From: Candidatus Thiosymbion ectosymbiont of Catanema sp. Cochon2018
Lineage (GTDB): Bacteria > Pseudomonadota > Gammaproteobacteria > Chromatiales > Chromatiaceae
Assembly (NCBI GenBank): GCA_011392765.1
Contig: WYCW01000004.1
Span: 761,846 to 825,845 of the forward strand
Reading direction: 5' to 3'
DNA length: 64,000 bases
Under the pieces are notes generated by a model that was given only the letters and a program-made list of their open reading frames with translations, was not told where the DNA came from and did no database searches. This document shows positions 36,753 through 48,359 of the stretch, piece by piece (within the stretch, counting starts at the first letter, position 1; each line of letters starts with the position of its first letter). The position numbers and the translations under genes were made by a program.

Positions 36753-39404
36753 TCAGTGTGCCACCACATTGACCAGCTTGCCCGGTACCAGGATGATCTT
36801 GCGAACCTGGGCCGCGCCGACGAATCTGCGTACGTTCTCGTTGGCGAGGGCGGCCTGCTCGACGGCCTCCCGTCCCGCGTCCGCGGCTACCAGGATCTTG
36901 CCCCGCACTTTACCATTGACCTGGACGACGTACTCGATGGTGTCCTGCTGCAGGGCCGTCTCGTCCACCACCGGCCAATCCGCATCCAGGATGTCCTTAC
37001 CATAGCCCAGATCCCGCCACAAATGGTGAGTGATGTGAGGAGCGATGGGGCCCAGAAGCCGCAGCACGATACCTAAACCCTCCCGCAGCACCGCCATTCC
37101 GGCGGGGGAATCGTCGAGCCGGTACAGGGCATTGACCATGGTCATGCAGCCGGAGACTACGGTGTTGAACTGCCGGCGCTCGTAATCGAACCGGGCCTTT
37201 TTCAGCGCGGCATGAATCTCCCGCCGCGTCGCCGTGCTCCGAGCATCCGACGCACCGGGCATCCCCGCGCCGGCCAGGGCGTCGGTCTTGGTTACCGCTA
37301 GGGACCAGAGCCGCTTGAGAAAGCGCGCGGCACCCTCGACGCCCTCATCGTTCCACTCCAGGGTCTGGTCCGGGGGGGAGGTGAACATGGTATAGAGCCG
37401 CACCGTGTCCGCCCCATAGCAATCGACCAGGGCTTGGGGGTCCACGCCGTTGTTCTTGGATTTGGACATCTTCTCGAGTCCGCCGTAGGTGACGGGCTCC
37501 CCGTCTTCCCTGAGTCGTGCCGCCACTAAGCGACCCTTCTCGTCCCGCTCGACCTCCACGTCCGCCGGATTGAACCAATGCCTGTGGCCCGCGGCGTCCT
37601 CCCGAAAATAGGTCTCCGCCACCACCATGCCCTGGGTGAGCAGGTGCTCAAAAGGCTCGTCGCAAGCCACCAGTCCTTCATCGCGCATCAGCTTGTGGAA
37701 GAACCGGGCATAGAGCAGGTGCAACACCGCATGCTCGATACCGCCCACGTACTGGTCCACCGGCAGCCAGTAGCGGGCGCGCTCGTCCAGCATGGCCGTG
37801 TCGCAATCGCTGGAGCAATAGCGGGCATAGTACCAAGAGGACTCGAAGAAGGTGTCGAAGGTATCCGTCTCGCGCCGTTCCCCGTTGCCGAGGTCCGAGA
37901 ATTTCGGCATTCGCTTCAGCGGCGAGCCCGATCCGTCGACCACCACGTCTTCGGGCAGGCGCACGGGCAGATTCGTCTCCGGACGCACACCGCCGTCCGG
38001 GGTGTCGATCACGGGTATCGGGCAGCCCCAATAACGCTGGCGGGAGACGCCCCAGTCGCGCAGCCGGAAGTTTACCCGTTTCTCACCCCTGCCCCGCTGT
38101 GCCAGCCAGTCCGCAATCGCATCGAAGGCCTCCTCGCTGGTCAGGCCGGTGAATTGGCCGGAATCGTACAGAATGCCTTTTTGCTCGAAGCGATCTTCCC
38201 AGGCCAGCCAGATCAGTGGTTTTCGTCCGGGCGCGTCGAGTCCGGGGACGGTTTCCATGCAGTCGGTCGGCCCCCCGTCGTACATGGTCATGCCGATGTC
38301 CAACCCCTTCCAATCGAGCGGCACGATCACCGGCTTGATCGGCAGCCCATACCTGCGGGCGAAGTGGAAGTCGCGTTCGTCGTGGGCCGGCACCGACATC
38401 ACGGCCCCGGTGCCGTAGCCCATGAGTACGAAGTTGGCGACGAAGATGGGGATCGGCTGATCGGTGATGGGGTGGATGGCGCCGATACCGAGGGGGTAGC
38501 CCTTCTTCTCCATGGTCTCGAGCTCGGCCTCGGAGATCCCCCCGCGGCGGCATTCTTCGATGAAGGCCACCAGCTCCGGGTCGTTTTGGGCCGCCCGCAG
38601 CGCCAGCGGGTGTTCGGCGGCGACAGCCATGTAGGTAACGCCCATGACTGTGTCCGGGCGGGTGGTATAGATCCCCAGCGGCTCGTCCGAGCCCTGGACG
38701 CCGAACTCCATGTACACACCCTCCGAGCGCCCGATCCAGTTGCGCTGCATGGCGCGCACCTGCTCCGGCCAGCCGGCGAGCCCGTCGAGCGCATCCAGCA
38801 GCTCCTGGGCATAGGCCGTGATGCGCACGAACCACTGCCGGACCTCCCGCTTCTCCACCGGTGCCCCGGAACGCCAGCCCTTACCATCGATTACCTGCTC
38901 GTTGGCCAACACCGTCCGGTCCACCGGGTCCCAGTTCACCGTCGCTTTGGCCCGATAAGCCAGCCCCTTCTCCAGCAGGCGCGTGAACAGCCACTGCTCC
39001 CAGCGGTAGTAATCCGGGTCACAGGTGGCCAACTCCCGGTCCCAGTCATAGCCGAAGCCCAACCGCTTGAGCTGGGTCTTCATGTAATCCACGTTGGACC
39101 TGGTCCATCGGGACGGCGGAATCCCCTGCTTGATGGCGGCGTTCTCCGCCGGCAATCCGAAGGCGTCCCAACCCATGGGTTGCAGCACATTCTTGCCCAA
39201 CATGCGCTGGTAGCGGGCAATCACGTCCCCGATGGTGTAGTTGCGCACGTGCCCCATATGGAGGCGCCCGGAGGGATAAGGGAACATCGATAGGCAATAG
39301 AACTTTTCCCGTGTCGGGTCTTCCACCGCCATAAAAGACCGGTTCTCTTCCCAATAGGCCTGCGCCGCGGCCTCGATCCGGTGCGGGTCGTAGTCGTTCT
39401 GCAT
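36753..39404 (-). CDS. leuS: Leucyl-tRNA synthetase
   Basis: 883 residues, class Ia synthetase charging tRNA-Leu. HIGH motif in [20 protein letters not shown] (about 42-60), CP1 editing domain with [27 protein letters not shown] motif in [16 protein letters not shown] (about 640), C-terminal [13 protein letters not shown]. Usual length is about 860. Uninterrupted frame. First gene of the leuS-lptE-holA set; the 157-base gap to lptE holds fragments shared with other intergenic sites (GTACTCCGGTACTGCTGTAC). Start ATG lies just beside an inverted repeat. Confidence 0.97.
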   Translation of the reverse strand: MQNDYDPHRIEAAAQAYWEENRSFMAVEDPTREKFYCLSMFPYPSGRLHMGHVRNYTIGDVIARYQRMLGKNVLQPMGWDAFGLPAENAAIKQGIPPSRWTRSNVDYMKTQLKRLGFGYDWDRELATCDPDYYRWEQWLFTRLLEKGLAYRAKATVNWDPVDRTVLANEQVIDGKGWRSGAPVEKREVRQWFVRITAYAQELLDALDGLAGWPEQVRAMQRNWIGRSEGVYMEFGVQGSDEPLGIYTTRPDTVMGVTYMAVAAEHPLALRAAQNDPELVAFIEECRRGGISEAELETMEKKGYPLGIGAIHPITDQPIPIFVANFVLMGYGTGAVMSVPAHDERDFHFARRYGLPIKPVIVPLDWKGLDIGMTMYDGGPTDCMETVPGLDAPGRKPLIWLAWEDRFEQKGILYDSGQFTGLTSEEAFDAIADWLAQRGRGEKRVNFRLRDWGVSRQRYWGCPIPVIDTPDGGVRPETNLPVRLPEDVVVDGSGSPLKRMPKFSDLGNGERRETDTFDTFFESSWYYARYCSSDCDTAMLDERARYWLPVDQYVGGIEHAVLHLLYARFFHKLMRDEGLVACDEPFEHLLTQGMVVAETYFREDAAGHRHWFNPADVEVERDEKGRLVAARLREDGEPVTYGGLEKMSKSKNNGVDPQALVDCYGADTVRLYTMFTSPPDQTLEWNDEGVEGAARFLKRLWSLAVTKTDALAGAGMPGASDARSTATRREIHAALKKARFDYERRQFNTVVSGCMTMVNALYRLDDSPAGMAVLREGLGIVLRLLGPIAPHITHHLWRDLGYGKDILDADWPVVDETALQQDTIEYVVQVNGKVRGKILVAADAGREAVEQAALANENVRRFVGAAQVRKIILVPGKLVNVVAH

Positions 39405-39419
39405 CTTTCTGATTCTACT

Positions 39420-39512
39420 TTGTCACATTACAGACTAACTGATTGATTTTACTATATTTCATAATTTTGCAGATTCCTCATAAATCAGTGGATTACCCTG
39501 TAATGTGACAAG
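39420..39512. repeat. Inverted repeat between leuS start and the AlbA_2 gene end
   Basis: TTGTCACATTACAG (39420-39433) and CTGTAATGTGACAA (39499-39512) flank an AT-rich 65-base spacer. The right arm forms the last codons and stop of the AlbA_2 gene (PPCHITG-stop). It may be a MITE or a bidirectional control/terminator element. Confidence 0.6.
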
Positions 39513-40776
39513 GTGGCTTTGCTGCAAATAGGGTCAACATCAGCTCGGAATCATCGATCAGGCGATACCTCGGAAGTCGTCCTGATAGTTTTTCGCTTTC
39601 GGACAGGATAATAGGTACCCCTTCACCGCGCTTGTCCATGAGAAACCTGCGGTTACCGGGAAAGTCTTCAAAAGACATGGCGCAGCGGGCGAGCAGGCTG
39701 GTCAGCAGCTCATTGCGGACCGCTTGTCTCAACGGAAGACTCTCGATCGTCATGGTGTTTGGAATGGTACCGGGCGAAAAGATTTCGAGGCGCTCCAAGA
39801 ACATGTGCAGGCGGACCTTGGAGCTTTGAATCGAATAATCCCGGTGCGCGACGGCATTGACCAGGGCCTCGAACACGGCCTGCATCGCGTATTGTGGAAT
39901 ATCGCGTCGCGCGGGCTCCTTGACCGCGTATACCCTCATATTCTTTTCGACGAACCGGTAGGCCTCGGCGATTTGTGCGTCCAATGGCCCCATGATGTCC
40001 CTGGCGTCCAACTGGTAGGCCGCATTCCGCTCGGTGCCCCGATAGGCAACTGCCTGTACAAAGGCATTGGTGACGAACTGCTGGGGTTGCTTGCTTGCCA
40101 TCAATAGGCCACTGACGCTCGGGTAAATCTTTCCATCTTCATCCTGCACGAGGAGCCGGAGTTTCAGCAAAAACTCCTCATCGTTATCCGGAGACAAAGG
40201 CGTCTTGAACTTTTCCCAGAGCCTCTTTTCGAGGCAATCTCGCGGTGCAATCGGAACCGACTGTTCATCGAAGCGGATGATTCGGGTCTGGCTGCGTTGT
40301 TGAAACAGCCTGGCCAGAATGTCGGGCGTCATCCGCCGCTTCGAGCTGCCGATGCGGTGAAAGTAGCCGCCTGGACTTTGATGGACATAAAGGCTCCTGG
40401 GGACATCCACACGCATGATAACCCGTTCGATGTCTTCGTCCGCAATAATCGGAATCTTGCGAATCCGACATATCAGCGCGGGTGTAATCAGGTCGTTGCA
40501 AATCTCTCTTATCCAGGTCTCGACCGCATCCAGCTTGTCTTCCGGGATGCCGACGACCGATCCGGACTTGTCATCGATGCCCAGCACAACAACACCACTG
40601 GCGGTATTAGCCATGGCGGCCAACTCATCCGCCATGCCGTCTCTGTGCGGACCGGTAATCCGGGGGCCCTTATAGTTGAGGCGCTTCAATTCCAGCGCGG
40701 AATCCTCTCCCAGCCGGATCTGCTGTAACAATTCATCAGTGGTTTCAAACATCCCTAAATCTCGTAACTCATCCAA
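39493..40776 (-). CDS. AlbA_2/Schlafen-like putative DNA-binding protein (RecG-related regulator)
   Basis: 427 residues. The N-terminal AlbA_2 domain shows ALELKRLNYKG...DELAAMANTASGVVVLGIDDKSGSVVGIP (about 28-80), and the C-terminal part has QYAMQAVFEALVNAVAHRDYS (GHKL-like ATP-binding helix) and GRLPRYRLIDDSELMLTLF. This is the group often named ATP-dependent DNA helicase RecG-related or transcriptional regulator; some members are found in phage-defence or toxin contexts. It stands upstream of leuS beside truncated ATPase genes, so a former defence island is possible. The last seven codons lie in an inverted-repeat arm, implying that the natural C-terminus was altered. Confidence 0.75.
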   Translation of the reverse strand: MDELRDLGMFETTDELLQQIRLGEDSALELKRLNYKGPRITGPHRDGMADELAAMANTASGVVVLGIDDKSGSVVGIPEDKLDAVETWIREICNDLITPALICRIRKIPIIADEDIERVIMRVDVPRSLYVHQSPGGYFHRIGSSKRRMTPDILARLFQQRSQTRIIRFDEQSVPIAPRDCLEKRLWEKFKTPLSPDNDEEFLLKLRLLVQDEDGKIYPSVSGLLMASKQPQQFVTNAFVQAVAYRGTERNAAYQLDARDIMGPLDAQIAEAYRFVEKNMRVYAVKEPARRDIPQYAMQAVFEALVNAVAHRDYSIQSSKVRLHMFLERLEIFSPGTIPNTMTIESLPLRQAVRNELLTSLLARCAMSFEDFPGNRRFLMDKRGEGVPIILSESEKLSGRLPRYRLIDDSELMLTLFAAKPPCHITG

Positions 40777-40843
40777 CCTCTACCGTTTTTCCGTCCATGG
40801 CTCCTGGATTACGGCACCCCCTGCCGGCATGATGGGATGCGGG

Positions 40844-41664
40844 CTAGACCTTTAACCTTATTCGCCGGTAGCACTTGTCGAAGGCCCTGGGGCCACCTTC
40901 CATGATGGTGCAAATCACCTTCCGGATACCCGATTCTTCCAGCCCGCCCTGGTGGTCGATCCGCACCTGCCCATTTGCAAACTTCAGTACATGCACCAGC
41001 TCTGAATCCCCGTTGACGACGATATTGGGATTATGGGTAACGATGATGAGCTGGCGTCGGTTTTTGTTCTCGTGAATTTGCTTGACGATCAGGTCGGAGA
41101 TCAGAGCATTGTCCAGGTCGTCTTCCGACTGATCGATGACCAGTGGCTCATTGCCATAGCTCAGCAGAAAGGCCAGGATTCAGGAATGGCAATCCCGCCT
41201 GCCTCCCGTATCTTGTCTACCGTATCGACGAAGCCGGTCTTTGTGAATGTCTGCTGATCGTCACCGAATCCGGTGGTAATCCCACAGGAGCCCAGAACCG
41301 CGGTGATTTTTTGACTGCCGTAACTCGGATCGAAAACGGCAAGCAGGTGAACTCGGTCTCTGCTGTCGCCAATATTGATTTCAACCCCAGGAAAGAGGGT
41401 CAGTGCCCGGTACCAGCCGGGCTTGGTATCCAGGTCATGCAGTTCCCTGTGCTTTGCCTTCAACGTATCGACCCACTCGCCCGAGTTATGATCGGTCACC
41501 ACGACGCAATCGAGACCGGCTTGCATGGCCTGCCGTAGCCACTCTTCCGGCCCGATATTTTTGAGAGAATCATCCCCACGGCCATAATCACCCGACTTGG
41601 GGGTGTGCGTGTGAAAGTCGAATTTCCACCACTTGCTGCCCGGAAAATTCCATTCATCACCCAT
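40844..41664 (-). pseudogene. TrlF-like PHP-ATPase gene with large internal deletion
   Basis: The 5' part (ATG at 41664, AGGAG upstream) encodes a PHP-type domain: WKFDFHTHTPKSGDYG, LDCVVVTDHNSGEWVD, LFPGVEINIG, HLLAVFD, REAGGIAIP. After about 165 residues it runs into a stop; from about 41163 a different frame gives the C-terminal end of an ABC/SMC-type ATPase: NEPLVIDQSEDDLDNALISDLIV (Walker B, D-loop) and QLIIVTHNPNIVVNGDSE (H-loop), ending at a TAG (40844-40846). A full TrlF-family protein is about 900 residues, so roughly 600 residues of coil and Walker A are missing. The join is a deletion scar. Confidence 0.7.
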
Positions 41665-41678
41665 TTTACATTCTCCTC

Positions 41679-42017
41679 ATGCCATGGGGGACTACCAACA
41701 ACCTTCACCTTCTCCTGCAGCTGGCCAAGCAGACCTGCCGCCAAAATCGGATTCAGGTTGTCGGCAGCACCCATAACCCGGCTTTGCTCACCTTCCTCGA
41801 TACCGAGGATATGGAGCAGGCACGACTGATTTATCGGAGCGAGGAGACGCGAGAATCGCAGGTATATAACATCCTCGACCTTCCGGATATTAAGCGCCTG
41901 CTTGCAAATAAGGACCTTGGACGCCTGCATGCAACGGGATGGTTGGAGAATGCGGTGTTCTTCAATGAACCGGATGCCGATCAAGAAGAGCCTGAACAGG
42001 GAGGTGGCGAGGAGTGA
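41679..42017 (+). pseudogene. 3' fragment of an AAA (OLD/AbiLii-like) ATPase
   Basis: About 112 codons open on the plus strand: LHLLLQLAKQTCRQNRIQVVGSTHNPALLTFLD is a D-loop/H-loop region of AAA_21/AAA_15 ATPases, followed by RLIYRSEETRESQVYNILDLPDIKRLLANKDLGRLHATGWLEN and an acidic tail ending at TGA 42015-42017. Walker A and B are missing; the fragment begins where the divergent TrlF-like gene starts. Such ATPases accompany nuclease or methylase partners in defence systems, none of which remains. Confidence 0.6.
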
Positions 42018-42060
42018 GTACCAGGGTTCTTATGTGCTCGATACCGGCCACTATCCATGA

Positions 42061-42178
42061 CCGGTAGGCTGGGTTGAGGAACGAAACCCAGCTTTTGCGG
42101 GCAAGGCTGATTTGCTGGGTTTTGGCCGTCCCTGGCCACAACCCAGCCTACGGCCTCCGGTCCCTTTTTAGACAGTCT

Positions 42179-42179
<1 letters not shown>
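42061..42179. repeat. GAGACTGTC-type repeat end with AACCCAGC palindrome
   Basis: GTAGGCTGGGTTGAGG...CTGGGTTTTGGCCGTCC...AACCCAGCCTAC palindrome followed by CTTTTTAGACAGTCTC ending at 42179. The last bases are part of the thiC stop codon (TAG on the minus strand, 42179-42181). Only one GAGACTGTC end is visible here. Confidence 0.6.
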
Positions 42180-44077
<1,898 letters not shown>

Positions 44078-44111
44078 TTAACTTTCTCTTAACAAGTTGC
44101 TTCCGAAAGTG

Positions 44112-44301
44112 GGTTGGGCAAAGCCGCCGAGGATGACGGCAGCCACCGTGGACTACATGGACCAAGTGGACTACCTGGACTGAGGGCCGCTATATGCTCC
44201 CCAGTCCATGCAGCCTACACCGTCCATGTTGTCTATTGGGCTACTCTCATGCCGTCCAGGTGGTCCACGGCAGCGGCGCGCCCAACCTACCGACGGGAGA
44301 G
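44112..44301. repeat. Large palindrome between the HhH gene and thiC
   Basis: GGTTGGGCAAAGCCGCC...GTGGACTACATGGACC... mirrored by ...GTCCAGGTGGTCCACGG...GCGCCCAACCTACC. It belongs to the GTAGGTTGGGC class with a private GGTCCA/TGGACT-rich interior. Its lower-strand TAG (44287-44289) is the stop codon of the HhH protein gene. Confidence 0.6.
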
Positions 44302-45234
44302 TGCTTGCGCCTGGCCTATCCAGTTATCTCGCTTGATGCGCCCCGGAAAGCGGATGATCTTTTCCAGGCGTTCGATGTCACCATCCGAAAGGGCGGCGAT
44401 CTGCGCATAGCTGAAGATGCCCTCTCCGTTCAGCTTCTTCGCCAAGACCGGACCGATACCGCCGATTGCCGTCAGATCGTCTTTCTTCGGGACCGGGATC
44501 GGCGGTTCTGTCGCCACCTTTGCTGCCTTCGTCTCCTTTGCCTTCTCGGCTACCTCGGCAGTTGCGGGCTTCGTTTCCGATTTTTCCTCGGTAGCCGCCG
44601 CAGGTCGGGAGGCAGCAGGCGGTGTCTCCGTTTGCTGCTTCGGGGCAGAGGACAGTGGCTCTGCCGTCACCTTTGCTGTTTTTGTTTCCTTTGCCTTCTC
44701 AGACACCTTGGTATCTGCGGATTTCGTTTCCGGTTTTTCCTCAGCAGCCGCCGCAGGTCGGGAAGCAGCAGGCGGTGTCTGTGCACGGCCGGCCGCCAAG
44801 CGTTTTTGCATGACTGCTACCGGGGATAAGGCGTAGAGGGCCCTGATCGACTCCAGGACTCCGCCCAGATAGGCCGTTGTACCCTCGGACAAGCTGAGGG
44901 TAGTCCGTTCCACTGTCTTTACGAAGTCTTCCCACTCGGAATGCCCCCACACCCCCTGATGCTGCTTGACAAAGGTTACACTGTCGCTTACGACAACTTT
45001 CACAGCGTTTTCCACGCTCTCGGTGGATGCGGCGGCGGCGTAGAACTGCTTCATCGCTTCAAGCAGGTTGCCCAGATTCGCCTGCATATCCCCGGAAATA
45101 TCAAACCCCTTCGCCTGCAGGTTGGATATGAAATCCATCCAGGCCGTGTGATCCCACCAGCCTTTTTTCGTGGTGACGAAGTCGATTGCCAGTTTCGTCA
45201 GTTCCTCGAACCTGGTCGTTTCTCCGGTTGTCAT
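44287..45234 (-). CDS. Modular helical protein with duplicated W-H-W modules, duplicated Ala/Pro/Lys linker and a helix-hairpin-helix end
   Basis: 315 residues. Residues 25-67 and 94-136 are an internal duplication (GWWDHTAWMDFISNLQ and GVWGHSEWEDFVKTVE, each followed by an alanine/leucine-rich helix), looking like a phasin-type or small helical-bundle module. Residues 153-203 and 204-252 are a second duplication of A/P/E/K-rich linker (TPPAASRPAAAAEEK and TPPAASRPAAATEEK starts). Residues 253-312 (DDLTAIGGIGPVLAKKLNGEG, GDIERLEKII, IKRDNWIGQAQAL) form a helix-hairpin-helix unit as in DUF4332/flap-endonuclease-like domains that bind DNA. No known function; a structural or granule/DNA-associated protein is a guess. 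GAGGAGGG precedes the ATG. The stop is inside a repeat. Confidence 0.6.
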   Translation of the reverse strand: MTTGETTRFEELTKLAIDFVTTKKGWWDHTAWMDFISNLQAKGFDISGDMQANLGNLLEAMKQFYAAAASTESVENAVKVVVSDSVTFVKQHQGVWGHSEWEDFVKTVERTTLSLSEGTTAYLGGVLESIRALYALSPVAVMQKRLAAGRAQTPPAASRPAAAAEEKPETKSADTKVSEKAKETKTAKVTAEPLSSAPKQQTETPPAASRPAAATEEKSETKPATAEVAEKAKETKAAKVATEPPIPVPKKDDLTAIGGIGPVLAKKLNGEGIFSYAQIAALSDGDIERLEKIIRFPGRIKRDNWIGQAQALSRR

Positions 45235-45267
45235 TGAACCCTCCTCGAGGTGTTAGCCGGGATGCGT

Positions 45268-46521
45268 CTAGATCGTGAGTGTCGATAGCAGCATCGGGGT
45301 GCGTTTGCCGTCGACAACGACGATGCCGCTCTCGGTCACAAGGTGGTGCTTTTTATCCTTTTCATGATCGTAGCCGATCACCGAGCCTTCGGGGATACGC
45401 ACGTTCTTTTGTATGACACATCGGCGCAGCTTGGTGTTGCGGCCGATGTCGCAATTATCGAATATGACGCAGGCCTCGATTTCGGCCCCGGCATGGACGT
45501 AGACGTTTCGACCCAGAACGGAATCTCTTACCTGTCCCCCCGAGATGATGCAGCCCTCGGAAATGACCGAATCGATAGCCTGTCCCCGGCGGTCCTCCTC
45601 GTCGAATGCGAACTTGGCCGGCGGATCGGGATAGCTGGCGGTGCGCAACGGCCACTCCCGATTGAACAGATTGAGCTCGGGGGAGATGGCACGGATATCC
45701 ATGTTGGCTTCGTAAAAGGCGTCGAGGGTACCGACGTCGCGCCAGTAAGGGGTCTTGTCGGGATCTTCTCCCGGTATCGGGTTGGTATTGAAGTTATAGG
45801 CGAACATCTCGGCCCGACCGACGGCCCGCGGCAAGATGTCTTTGCCGAAGTCATGTGAGCTGTCAGGATTGCGCCGATCCTCTTCGATCATCTTCACCAG
45901 CATATCGGTGCTGAAGACATAGTTTCCCATGGAGGCATAGACCCGACTCGGATCCCCGGGCATGGTAGGGGCATCGGGCCGCTTTTCGTGAAAGCCCATG
46001 ATGCGTCCGCTGCTCGTCGCCTCGACCACACCGAAGTCCTTGGCGAATTTCTTGTCCATGGGCAATGCGGCAATCGTGACATGCGCGCGTTTCTGCTCGT
46101 GATACTCGATCATAGCGCGGATATTCATGCGATAGATGTGATCCGCGCCGAACACGACCACCACATCGGGTCTCGATTGCTCGATGAGATTGATGTTCTG
46201 ATGGATGGCATCGGCGGTTCCCTGATACCACTCCTTACCTTCGGTGCGCATCTGGGCCGGCACCGGAATCAGGAACTCAGTCTTCAGGACGCCCCCGAAC
46301 TGCCAGCCGTCGCTCAGATGCTGCAGCAAGGACTGACTACGAAACTGGATCAGCACGTAAATGGAATAGATCCCGGAATTGATCAGGTTACTGAGCACAA
46401 AATCGACAATTCTGTACTTGCCGCCGAACGGAACCGCCGGCTTGGCGCGTTCCCGGGTCAACGGGTAAAGTCGGGTACCCTCACCCCCGGCGAGAACGAA
46501 GGCTAGAACCTTGAGCTGCAT
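45268..46521 (-). CDS. glgC: Glucose-1-phosphate adenylyltransferase
   Basis: Makes ADP-glucose for glycogen, the committed and allosterically controlled step. 417 residues from the ATG at 46521 (AGGGGGTC upstream); seven more residues are possible from 46542. Motifs: AFVLAGGEGTRLYPLTRERAKPAVPFGGKYRIVDFVLSN (nucleotide binding), YQGTADAIHQN, FGADHIYRMN, MGNYVFS, YWRDVGTLDAFYEANMD, and left-handed beta-helix repeats at the C-terminus (ISEGCIISGGQVRDSVLGRNVYVHAGAEIEACVIFD). No other glycogen gene is adjacent. Confidence 0.95.
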   Translation of the reverse strand: MQLKVLAFVLAGGEGTRLYPLTRERAKPAVPFGGKYRIVDFVLSNLINSGIYSIYVLIQFRSQSLLQHLSDGWQFGGVLKTEFLIPVPAQMRTEGKEWYQGTADAIHQNINLIEQSRPDVVVVFGADHIYRMNIRAMIEYHEQKRAHVTIAALPMDKKFAKDFGVVEATSSGRIMGFHEKRPDAPTMPGDPSRVYASMGNYVFSTDMLVKMIEEDRRNPDSSHDFGKDILPRAVGRAEMFAYNFNTNPIPGEDPDKTPYWRDVGTLDAFYEANMDIRAISPELNLFNREWPLRTASYPDPPAKFAFDEEDRRGQAIDSVISEGCIISGGQVRDSVLGRNVYVHAGAEIEACVIFDNCDIGRNTKLRRCVIQKNVRIPEGSVIGYDHEKDKKHHLVTESGIVVVDGKRTPMLLSTLTI

Positions 46522-46629
46522 AGCGACCCCCTGTGCTGGCATTTAGTTTGGAGCTGAGCGGAAAAAAACCGTGCGGGGCTTGAGCTTTTCGGCAAGGTTA
46601 GCCCTGTTGGGGGTGATGGGCAAGGGGTA

Positions 46630-46729
46630 GTGTTCTAATTTTGTTGCTACCGAGTATAGGGAACTTGAAAACTCCCTGTCATGGGGTTTTCAAGGCATCC
46701 CATAAACCGAAACAACAAAGTTAGAACGC
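46630..46729. repeat. Inverted repeat with internal hairpin between glgC and proA
   Basis: GTGTTCTAATTTTGTTG (46630 on) and CAACAAAGTTAGAACG (to 46728) are inverse with few mismatches; between them CTTGAAAACTCCC / GGGGTTTTCAAG forms a strong hairpin (46664-46694). MITE-like. The rest of the glgC-proA gap (46730-47012) shows no gene. Confidence 0.6.
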
Positions 46730-47012
46730 CACCCGAGGATCGCGTGCCGCTTGGTGTAGGGCACGTACTGGTGCACCTTGCGCCTTTGGGGTTTAAGATA
46801 AAGGTAATAAGTCAAAGTCAGTGTAGAAACGTTCGGCTGACAACTGCCGGTCAAGCACCCGCCGCCGACCTGATCAGCCGAGAGTACTCCTGCGCCGCCG
46901 GGCGCTCGCTATCTCCCGGTCCCGCACGCTCGCCGAGCGGAGTTCGTCACGGTCCTCATGCGGGCGGGTCCGTATCATTAGCCTTCGCATCCCCGTGGGA
47001 GATTTCCGTAAC

Positions 47013-48305
47013 ATGTCCGAATCCATATCCGTACCAGAACCCCGGAGCAACGATGTCTCCGCCTACATGCGTGACCTCGGGGAACGAGCACGGGCTGCCT
47101 CCCGGACCTTGGCCCGCGCCGACACGACGGCCAAGAACCAAGCCCTGCTGGCCATCGCCGAGGATATCGACCGCCGGCGCGACGCCTTGGCAGAAGCCAA
47201 CCGCGGCGATCTGGAGGCCGGTGCCGCGAAGGGGCTGGACCCGGCCCTGCTCGACCGGCTGGAGCTGACCCCGGCACGGGTAGATACTATGATCGAGGGG
47301 CTGCACCAGATCGCGGGCCTGCCCGATCCGGTGGGCACCATCACGGATCTGAGCTACCGCCCCAGCGGGATCCAGGTCGGGCGTATGCGGGTCCCCCTGG
47401 GGGTGGTAGGGATCATCTACGAATCCCGGCCGAATGTCACCGCGGACGCCGCGGCCCTGTGCCTCAAGTCCGGGAATGCCGCGATACTGCGCGGCGGCTC
47501 CGAGGCCCTGCGCTCGAATCAGGCGCTGGCCCGAAGCATCCGGTACGAGCTCGAACACGCCGGCTTGCCCGCGGACGGGGTGCAGGTGGTCGCTACGACG
47601 GATCGCTCCGCGGTGAGCGCCATGATCGCTATGCCCGAGTTCGTGGATGTCATCATTCCGCGCGGCGGCAAAGGCCTGATCAAGCGCATCAGCCATGAAG
47701 CCAGGGTACCGGTGATCAAGCACCTCCACGGTGTCTGTCACGTCTACATCGACGCCGCGGCCGACCCGGAAAAGGCCTTCGACGTGGCCCTGAACGCCAA
47801 GACCCAGCGCTACGGGACCTGCAATACCATGGAGACTCTGCTGGTGGCGGAGGATATCGCCGAGACGATTCTGCCCCGACTCGGGGCGGCCTTTCGGGAA
47901 CGGGGTGTGGAGCTGAGGGGCTGCCCGCGTACCCGGGAGATTCTGCCCGACGCTCTGGCGGCGACGGAAGCTGACTGGGATACCGAGTATCTGGCCCCTA
48001 TCCTCTCCGTGCGTCTGGTTGCGGATCCGGATGCTGCCATCGAACACATCGCCCGTCACGGTTCCCAACATACGGATGCCATCATCACGGAAGACTACAG
48101 CCGGGCCCGGCGGTTCCTGCGCGAGGTCGATTCGAGCTCGGTGATGGTCAACGCTTCGACGCGTTTCGCGGACGGGTTCGAGTACGGCCTCGGCGCCGAG
48201 ATCGGCATCAGTACCGACAAGTTTCACGCCCGCGGCCCCGTGGGTCTGGAGGGACTGACCTCGGTCAAATTCGTGGTCTTGGGAAACGGAGAGATCCGCG
48301 GTTGA
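47013..48305 (+). CDS. proA: Gamma-glutamyl phosphate reductase
   Basis: Second step of proline synthesis: NADPH reduction of glutamate 5-phosphate to the semialdehyde. 430 residues from the ATG at 47013 (a GTG at 46995 would add six). Features: [38 protein letters not shown] (cofactor region), [43 protein letters not shown] with the catalytic cysteine, [22 protein letters not shown], and [10 protein letters not shown]. Complete. It leads the proA-(DUF3782)-nadD-rsfS run. Confidence 0.96.
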   Translation: MSESISVPEPRSNDVSAYMRDLGERARAASRTLARADTTAKNQALLAIAEDIDRRRDALAEANRGDLEAGAAKGLDPALLDRLELTPARVDTMIEGLHQIAGLPDPVGTITDLSYRPSGIQVGRMRVPLGVVGIIYESRPNVTADAAALCLKSGNAAILRGGSEALRSNQALARSIRYELEHAGLPADGVQVVATTDRSAVSAMIAMPEFVDVIIPRGGKGLIKRISHEARVPVIKHLHGVCHVYIDAAADPEKAFDVALNAKTQRYGTCNTMETLLVAEDIAETILPRLGAAFRERGVELRGCPRTREILPDALAATEADWDTEYLAPILSVRLVADPDAAIEHIARHGSQHTDAIITEDYSRARRFLREVDSSSVMVNASTRFADGFEYGLGAEIGISTDKFHARGPVGLEGLTSVKFVVLGNGEIRG

Positions 48306-48359
48306 TCCGATAAAGCGGTATCAATCTCGGCATGAACACCTAATCAACAGAAATCTACC

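Noticed and set aside
37578-39293. 571-codon open frame on the plus strand opposite leuS
   Set aside because: Antisense shadow of leuS in GC-rich DNA; no domain, and leuS is complete with HIGH and KMSKS motifs.
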